A stretch of 64,000 bases of DNA from Struthidea cinerea (taxonomy: Eukaryota; Chordata; Aves; Passeriformes; Corcoracidae): positions 81,913-145,912 of the forward strand of contig VZTI01000687.1 in NCBI GenBank assembly GCA_013397865.1, read 5' to 3'. A program made the position numbers and the translations under genes. Of this stretch, positions 57,205 to 64,000 are shown piece by piece (the first letter of the stretch is position 1; every line of letters begins with the position of its first letter). The notes below the pieces were generated by a model. The model made no database searches. It was not told the DNA's origin and saw only the letters and a program-made list of their open reading frames with translations.

Positions 57205-57430
57205 ATTCCGGGGAGCGCCGGGGAGCGGGAGCAGGCGGCTGTGACAGCCCCTGCCCCAGGAGGGCTCGGCCGGCTCCCGAGCTGGCTGTCACGCTCTCGG
57301 CTGCAGCCACAGGAGCCCAGGGCCAGCGCTGTGCTTTTCGCAGAGCAGGGTTTATTCGGGTGCTGCGGGGCAGCCGTGTGTCCTGCCCTGCCCTGACCGG
57401 GGAGCCCTGGTCCTGCAAGGATGCTCGATG
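57205..57430. promoter_or_regulatory. Small CpG islet
   Basis: Seventeen CpGs counted in about 225 bp of very G+C-rich sequence, against sparse CpGs elsewhere in the window. A 234-codon open frame crosses it on the minus strand (56990-57694). Its proline-, arginine- and alanine-rich middle reflects base composition, and its ends run into ordinary AT-rich DNA and a repeat relic, so I do not call it a gene. CpG islets of this sort mark promoters, including those of non-coding RNAs, or orphan regulatory islands. Confidence 0.55.
57241..57292. repeat. Nested inverted repeats inside the CpG islet
   Basis: Outer arms GTGACAGCC (57241-57249) and GGCTGTCAC (57284-57292), and inner arms GCTCGG (57264-57269) and CCGAGC (57277-57282), are all exact. 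One base separates the two right-hand arms and 14 bases separate the left-hand ones, so a bulged two-part hairpin could form. A further overlapping pair GGCTGT/ACAGCC lies at 57237-57249. Confidence 0.55.
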
Positions 57431-60400
57431 CTGCTCCCCTCTCCCTGTTCTCCTCCTCACCTTACACCCTGGGAGGGAAATGCTGCAGGGGTCAGAATTT
57501 CCTTCGAGGATAAACAGCTGGGACATCTTGCTTAGCCTCGTGTGGAATTCAGATGTCCTGTTTAGATGCTGGTGCTGGAAGCTCCTCTGTGGGGATCTCT
57601 CCCCATGGGACAGTCCCACCTCCCACAGGGATGCACCAGACACCTGCTTTTGTGTCTGATTGCAGCAAATGCCGATGGTGAGAAATGGAAACATTTGGGA
57701 AACAGGGACTGTATTGATGGAAAATAGACAGGCATTAAAAAAAAGAAAAGGGTTCTTTGTGGGTGAGCATTCCCAGCAGTGCTGTACATTGTTCTGAAGT
57801 TGCCTAGCCTTCTGTAATCTGGCATTGAAAACTGTAATGAAAAAGATATTTTGACTTTGTTATTTTCTTGGTCAAAACAAGCCACTGCAGAATGTGCTTA
57901 AAAAAAATTTGAGTTCCCACAAAACCTGTTTTGATAGTTACAGCATTCAATGTGCTCGAGAAGGGTAAAGCAAAGAGAGATCTATAGAGGGCTTCAAATA
58001 TGAGGACAAGGTGAAATTTAAGGGACATAGATCAAGTATGCATCCTTAGAGGAGAAAAAAGAATCTAAAACAATTCATAGTTCCTACTAAGAGTGGCATT
58101 GTGCCACTTAAAACATTTTGATTCTCTCTTTTTTCTTATCCCTGTCTAAAACCTGGCTTTCCTCTGGAAGGAAAAAAAAAAAAAGTCTTTCAAACTCTGT
58201 AACTTCCACGTAGTGAAAAAGAGGGACACATCGTGTGCTGTCACTGCAGTTATCCTCTCCAGTACCACCTACAGTGGAAGTGTAGCTGCAGGCTAGAGTT
58301 ATACAATATCACAGAGAGAGATTAAGCATTACATTTATTGTGGTTGCTGGAAGGAGATATTATTGCTGTTTCAGTGGAGAGATTTATAGCAATACTTAAT
58401 GAATGCTCCTAGTTTTCTTATCAGTTGGTAACCATACACATGTGCGTGTGAAAATATTACATTAAGTCTTTATAGAAACCTTGGAAAAAGTTGGATATTA
58501 GTGTTTGTGGCAGATTTGGCAGCATAATGGAACTGTGGTAGTATAATGGCATGGTATTGTTAGGTTGGGCATATGATGTTGGATAGAATACAGGCAAAAT
58601 TAGCCTGATTGGTTTTAGGCATTTTACAAATGAAGAAATTCTTTGTCATTTATCCTTGGGAATGTGCAGAGTGTTATAGTTATCAGTCTCAGTCTATTTT
58701 TATGAAAATATCATAGGTCAGAAACAGTTCAGAAACTAAATGCAAATTAAAAAAAATACAAAGCTTTTAATGATATTTTCCATTTTAGCTGTATTTAAAT
58801 CAAAGTTATATGTGAATCATCAGCAAAATAGGAACTATTAAGATGGAAAAGAATGATGTGAAACTTAGGAGATCCTGGAAAAAAAAATTCAAATTTTATT
58901 GTAATGAAGCCGATCTGGTGGCACTTACTCCTGGTTTTTATGTAGTAGAGAGCCCTAATGAGAAGCCAAAAGGTAGCAGTCAGTGCAGAGAATTGACTTT
59001 TCCCTCTCCAGAATCTTCACTTAGAAGCACTAAAGACTGAGCATCCCAGTAAATCTGTGAGAAAAAAAAATCTTATTTAAATTCTTTTAGATACAACATT
59101 TATTCTGCCCTCTGACTGGGTGCATTAATATTCTATGATCATGCATAGATAGCTGCATGGTAAATATATATTTGTACATTGAGCTGAAGTGAAGTTTTCA
59201 TTAAGCTGATCACAGGCAAATTATTAGGCTTAGAAGCAGCTTTTTATGTCTCAGTGCAACATCTCTAAGTTCATGACTGGTATCAAGAGTCATTCACTTG
59301 AATGCTTGTAGGTGCAGCTTTTTTTCCTTCAGGAAGAGAGATTTATTACAAGATCCTGCTATTGAAACCTCAGTCAAGATTAGGTGTAAAGACAACACAG
59401 AATAGGTAAATAGCATCTCTGGTACTCACCATCAAAGGATGCTATAGAGTATTCTCAGATGGAACAGACAGGTCTGATATTGCATATTAGCAGAGTTAAA
59501 GATATATGAGGTATTGAAAATATTCATGCTTCTGCAGTGATGGAGAGAAGGCCGAAGCTTTTGGCTTGGATGTTTTAGATAATTAAGAGCAACAAAAGAT
59601 TATGTTGGAAGCAGATTTGCTGCAGATAGATAGTATATTCTTACTAGAAAAATGGAATATCTCTTATAGTGGTCTGATGGCCCTTTTTCTTCTCTCCTTT
59701 AAAAGGAAAAAGCACTTCTATCTTCTAACTGAACTGTAGGATGCATAATCAGACTCATGGCAAGTAATGAAATGACTTTTCCTCCTCTAATAATAATCCT
59801 TCCAGAATTTATCAGTATTTTGCAACTGTACTTGCAGTCTGAGATAGCTATTACATAGATATATTCCAAAATTTGGATAAAAGAAATCTACTGTATCATG
59901 GAATTATTAAAGAGAATGTGAGTGTATAAATTAATTTGACTAGTGTTGAATAAAAGCACCTCATTTAATTGAACTTCCATCACCTTTTTCTAAATGGTAG
60001 TGAAGTGGTAATTAAGAAAGACTAATTATATATTATTGTAAAGTGTACATTTGTTATTAATTTTTTGATGTGCATGCTTTATTTTTCCTGGCTGCGGATT
60101 TTTGCATAAACTCTCTGTTCTGACTTACCTTTGGGGATAAAAGGCTGGGGCTTGATGCTGGAGGCATCTACGAATGGGGATTATAAAAACTGCTTCTGTA
60201 AATTGTAGACTCTCCTCTCTCCCTGCATTATATTTCCCTTCTTGGCAAGCGTTCACAGTCGTGTCCCAGAGTGAAGCTTCCTGGATGTGGTTTGTGGTCC
60301 TTTATTGGTCTGCGCAGCCACACTCTGCAGTTATTGCACCAAAGTAGAGGTCCCCAGGCATGATGTGATCTTGCTGGGTGACAGCATTAGTGCCTCTCTC

Positions 60401-63400
60401 TGAGTAGAGGACCCAGAGAAGCAAAGACACCCTGTGGAATAGGAATTTTTTTTTTTTTCTTTTTTTTTTTGCCAAAACCTGCATGGAAAGCTCCAAGAAA
60501 TGCTGAGGACTGGAAGTTCCCAGATGGGCAAAACCAACTCAACACAGTAGAGACTCCAAAATGTGGCAAGCTTCTGTTTACTTTAAAATAATTGAGTGAA
60601 AATAAACTAAAATCCCAAAGTAACATTCTGCAGGGTCTTCTACACCTATAGATGTCTGCAAAGTCTCCTGTGCCATGGGGAGCAAGCAGACTGCTGGAGG
60701 AGAAACTCTGCTCAGCTCTCCCTCAAGGATAGGCTGAGATGCTTCCAGAGGTTTGCCGGCAGTCTGAGTGATGAAGGCCATGCCATTGTAACCTGTTGGT
60801 GACTGTCATCACTCGCAACTGCTTCACCTTGGGCTGTGTTACAGACCTGCCCTTAGAGGAGTTCATGTGCGTGGCCGTTATTGATCTGTTAATGTAAGCC
60901 TTGCCAACGTTTTCCTGATACAATTCTCAGGAAGTGCCATTTTTTAGAATGGGCCAAGTAGACAGGAAGACAAGTTAGACACGATTTTTAAGTTGTAGGT
61001 AGCCTAGCTCTTTACATGATTAGTTGTTTAAGCACAGATAGAAAATTTTGAATTAGACAATGCACTTCATAACATTTCACACCATCTATACATAGGAAAT
61101 GCAGACATATCTTTTAGTGTTTACTTACTAAAGATGCAAATTATTTGTCTAAATAATAAAATAGTTAAGGTTGGAATTCATCTTTTTAATTAAAATTTTC
61201 CCAAGGCAAGTAAGATCACTGTAGCATGGAGAGATTTGCTGATACTTGTGTAATGTGTTTTTTATAATGCTGATGGTGCCAGACAAAGTCAGTTATGTGC
61301 CACTCTTGTTGTCTGTTATTAATATTTTTGTATCAATGATGAGAAGAGCAGCAGCAATGATTGCAGTTGATCAGCCACAATAAATAGCAGCAAATGCATT
61401 CTAACCTCTGACTCTGTGACAAACAGCGTGGGTACTATCTGCAGCTCTGGTTTTAATTTCAATGGCATCAAAGGGAGACTCAAGAGCTTCAGAAAATAAC
61501 TCTGGCACCATGGCTTAGATAAAATAAAATGCTTACCCACAGACATAAATTACCATGGGAATAAAAAGACTACACCAAAATGACATAGTTTCATAATGCT
61601 CTTAAATCAAGAACTAGAGGACAGTGTGCACAGCTCCCAAATTGCAACAGTCACACTGCTTGATGAGTGGCTTTTTTTTGGCACTAGCTAACCTAACAGG
61701 TTTCTTCAAGAAGTGGTACTTGATGGCATGCACTCAGATTGTGTGGGGAAATTCAGTAGGATGACACTCCCATTTTCATGAGAATTAATTCCCAGCACAC
61801 ATTAGAAAAGGTATTTTCACAGTTCTGACTACAGTGTTGCACTGCGGGAACATGTGTTCCTGTGAACAGGATGCTTTGTTGGACTTTCATTGCCACTGAA
61901 CTCATTGAATTTGAAGCTGCATGTAATTACTTTAAGGCATAGTAAATCCTGCTCACCTTACTAGTGATGGCACTCCAAGAGCTACTGTATTTGCAGTCAA
62001 AGCCAAGGCAACATTGCAACAAGCTGCAAAGTCCTGGGCAAAGCATTTTGCAGGAGGAGGTACATACATACCTGTCCTACATGTCTGTGTATTGTTGCTG
62101 CAGCAGCTACACAGCCTTTTTCACTAGAGTTACTATTATTTTTATCTGTAAATTCCTCACGTTTTATTCATTATTCTCACCTCACTTTATGGGATTTTTT
62201 TGTCCAGTCTAGGGGGCTTGATAAGCTGACCTGGCTCTTCTCAGATTGACAATATATTGGCTTTCAGACCAAGCTCTGATAGCCAAGATGGTCATCACAG
62301 TTCAGACCATACTTTCACATGCATTGAAGAAAAGAGGGAGAAAACCCACTTCTGACCATATTATGCTGTATTAACACATAATGACTGATGTTAATGAACC
62401 ATGTTGGCCTCTAATGAAATCACTTCTTCATTACTGCAAGAGGAATGGGGCCAATACTACTCTGTCATGGATCCCACTTGTGGTACCTGCAGTGATGGTT
62501 CAGTCTGGCTTCCCATGAGAACCTAAAATTTCAGTACAATTCTTTATTATGTTCAAATGCAGTGAGACACAAGTCAGCTCTTAATGTATTACTGTTGTTA
62601 TTTGTTAGTTACCCATTGAAGTTTTCAGTACACAATTTTGTAAACTTCCATGTAAAATTCCTCATGTGAAACAAGCTGGAGCTCACTGGCACTGCAGTCT
62701 CAAGTTGATCTACTTGAGGTTCTAAGAACCCAGTGGCTCAGAAGAGATTTTCATTACTGCAGTGAGAAGCCCCTCTGTATCTCCTATCTCATTTTAGGCA
62801 GTTTTAAATGTCTGATAATCATAGCCTACATAGAAATCAGTTTTCTGTCTGAGTCATAGAAACAGTGCTGGTTGCCAGACATGCTTAAAAGGAAGTGATC
62901 GCTGAACCTGATTTTTTAGGCTTAAGAAGGTTTTTTGGCAGGTTTTCAGTGCAACTTCCACAGACTGAGTCTTCACACAGAGGAACAAAAACCTCGTGTT
63001 TAAGTTCATCTTGTGGACTTCTTTCAAGTAGTAAGGGGTTCTGGTACCATTTTTTTATCTCAAGGGGGGAAAAAAAGTCTTTTGATATTTTTATTCCTTC
63101 AAAAAATTATTTCAAAAGAAGTATAAGAAAGGACAAAAGCAGAAAAAAATAAACGTGGTATTCTTTTCTTCAGTGATAGAAGAGAATCCTGTTTTGACCA
63201 CTGTACTTGAAAAAAACTTCCTCCTCAAAACACTAGGGAAAAAAGTGGACATTTATTTTGAACTATAGAAAAAACTAGTTTTCTTCTGGAAAGTTGAAAG
63301 CATTTACCTTTGGAAAAATACTTGTCAAAGTCTGCAGGGGGAAAAAAAAGAAAAAGACAAAAGCCCATATCACGTCAGATTTTTGACTAGATCCTTAGAT

Positions 63401-64000
63401 ACAGGTGGTTTTTAGAAAGCACAGCTCAGGTGCGGGAGTATATGAAAGCTCACCTTTGCACTCCTGTAATCTTAGTCACTTGTTCCAAGCTGGAAGATGG
63501 CTCTAACTTCTACCAACATCAAATAGCACCTGGACCATTCTGTCTATGCCTGCTGCTCCCCACAGGCCATCTGTGATCTGCATACCACCCTTTGCAATTA
63601 TTGATACAGTGAGTAATTACTTCTGATGTTAGATATAGCTCCAACTTTCCATTAAAAAGAAAAGACACAGATGAGGTATCCTCTCTGGAATTCTTGGTGC
63701 CAGAAGTAGAAGTAACCTGGTGGGTCAAAAGGTGTCTAGGTTGACACATGCTGCATTCAGTCAAGAGACTTGACTTGTCCTCACTTCAGGCTCAGGACAC
63801 CTTTTGTGAGAGTGCTTTTGATCTAAAAAGCTGCTGAAAAGAGCCCAAGTGATCCTCATCCTCTAGTGCTTGTAACTTGGTGCTGTGCTGGTCAGAAGAA
63901 TATACCCTTCCAACAAACAAGGGAAAATCACATCTTTGCCTTCTGTAAGTAGGAATTGCTGACTTCTTATTAATTTTCTTTCATAAGCATGGTGCTTGTG
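57431..64000. other. Non-coding unique DNA, no gene seen
   Basis: Unique DNA to the window end. A/T homopolymers occur near 58171-58184 and 60448-60470. A 65-codon plus-strand frame (58843-59040) and several frames of 60-107 codons lack known domains. Three frames at 60302-60626 owe their lysine runs to the T/A homopolymer. No repeat family, promoter or RNA gene is recognised. Confidence 0.65.

Noticed and set aside
56990..57694. 234-codon minus-strand open frame, longest in the window
   Set aside because: It overlaps the CpG islet and a repeat relic. Its P/R/A-rich middle follows base composition, no domain is recognisable, and overlapping frames exist on the plus strand.

Overview
This 64 kb window is vertebrate nuclear DNA, almost certainly from a bird. 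Three 5'-truncated CR1 LINE copies (about 19941-20106 minus, 22786-23122 plus, 42331-42752 minus) carry the avian CR1 3' end, including the reverse-strand form of the CCTTCCAACCCAAACCATTCTATG-type tail. One still encodes the C-terminal end of the CR1 ORF2 protein. Alu, L1 and other mammalian repeats are absent, and repeat density is low, as in bird genomes.

I find no protein-coding gene, tRNA, rRNA, snRNA, recognisable miRNA or CRISPR array. Open frames are short, overlap on both strands and match no family I recognise. The longest (56990-57694, minus) runs through the only CpG-rich segment and looks like a GC effect. The window therefore reads as a gene desert or part of a very large intron. 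A small non-coding or weakly conserved exon could be missed by eye.

Layout: 1-5680 is mixed-composition unique DNA with two old palindromic repeat relics. 5680-9660 is a very AT-rich block with paired inverted transcription-factor-like motifs. 9660-15800 is unique DNA with homeodomain-type motifs. 15808-15957 is a tandemly duplicated poly-T segment with an assembly gap. 16040-28440 holds two CR1 copies, a fold-back relic with perfect 11-bp ends, two MIR/CORE-SINE-like relics and an inverted TCF/LEF motif pair. 28440-42330 is unique DNA with a good CTCF-like motif, an A10GGG purine tract, G-runs and a second gap. 42331-42752 is the coding CR1 remnant. 42755-57050 contains several fold-back relics, a third gap in a C/T run and an X-box-like palindrome near an octamer motif. 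57205-57430 is a small CpG islet containing nested inverted repeats. 57430-64000 is unremarkable.

Nothing here amounts to a demonstrated new biological system. The best leads are the CpG islet at 57.2 kb, the TCF/LEF pair at 27.0 kb, the X-box plus octamer at 52.6 kb, the CTCF-like site at 36.65 kb, and the set of ancient palindromic repeat relics. All motif calls were made by eye, without scoring or alignment. Consensus forms of the old repeats are from memory of reptile and bird genomes, so family names are deliberately not given.
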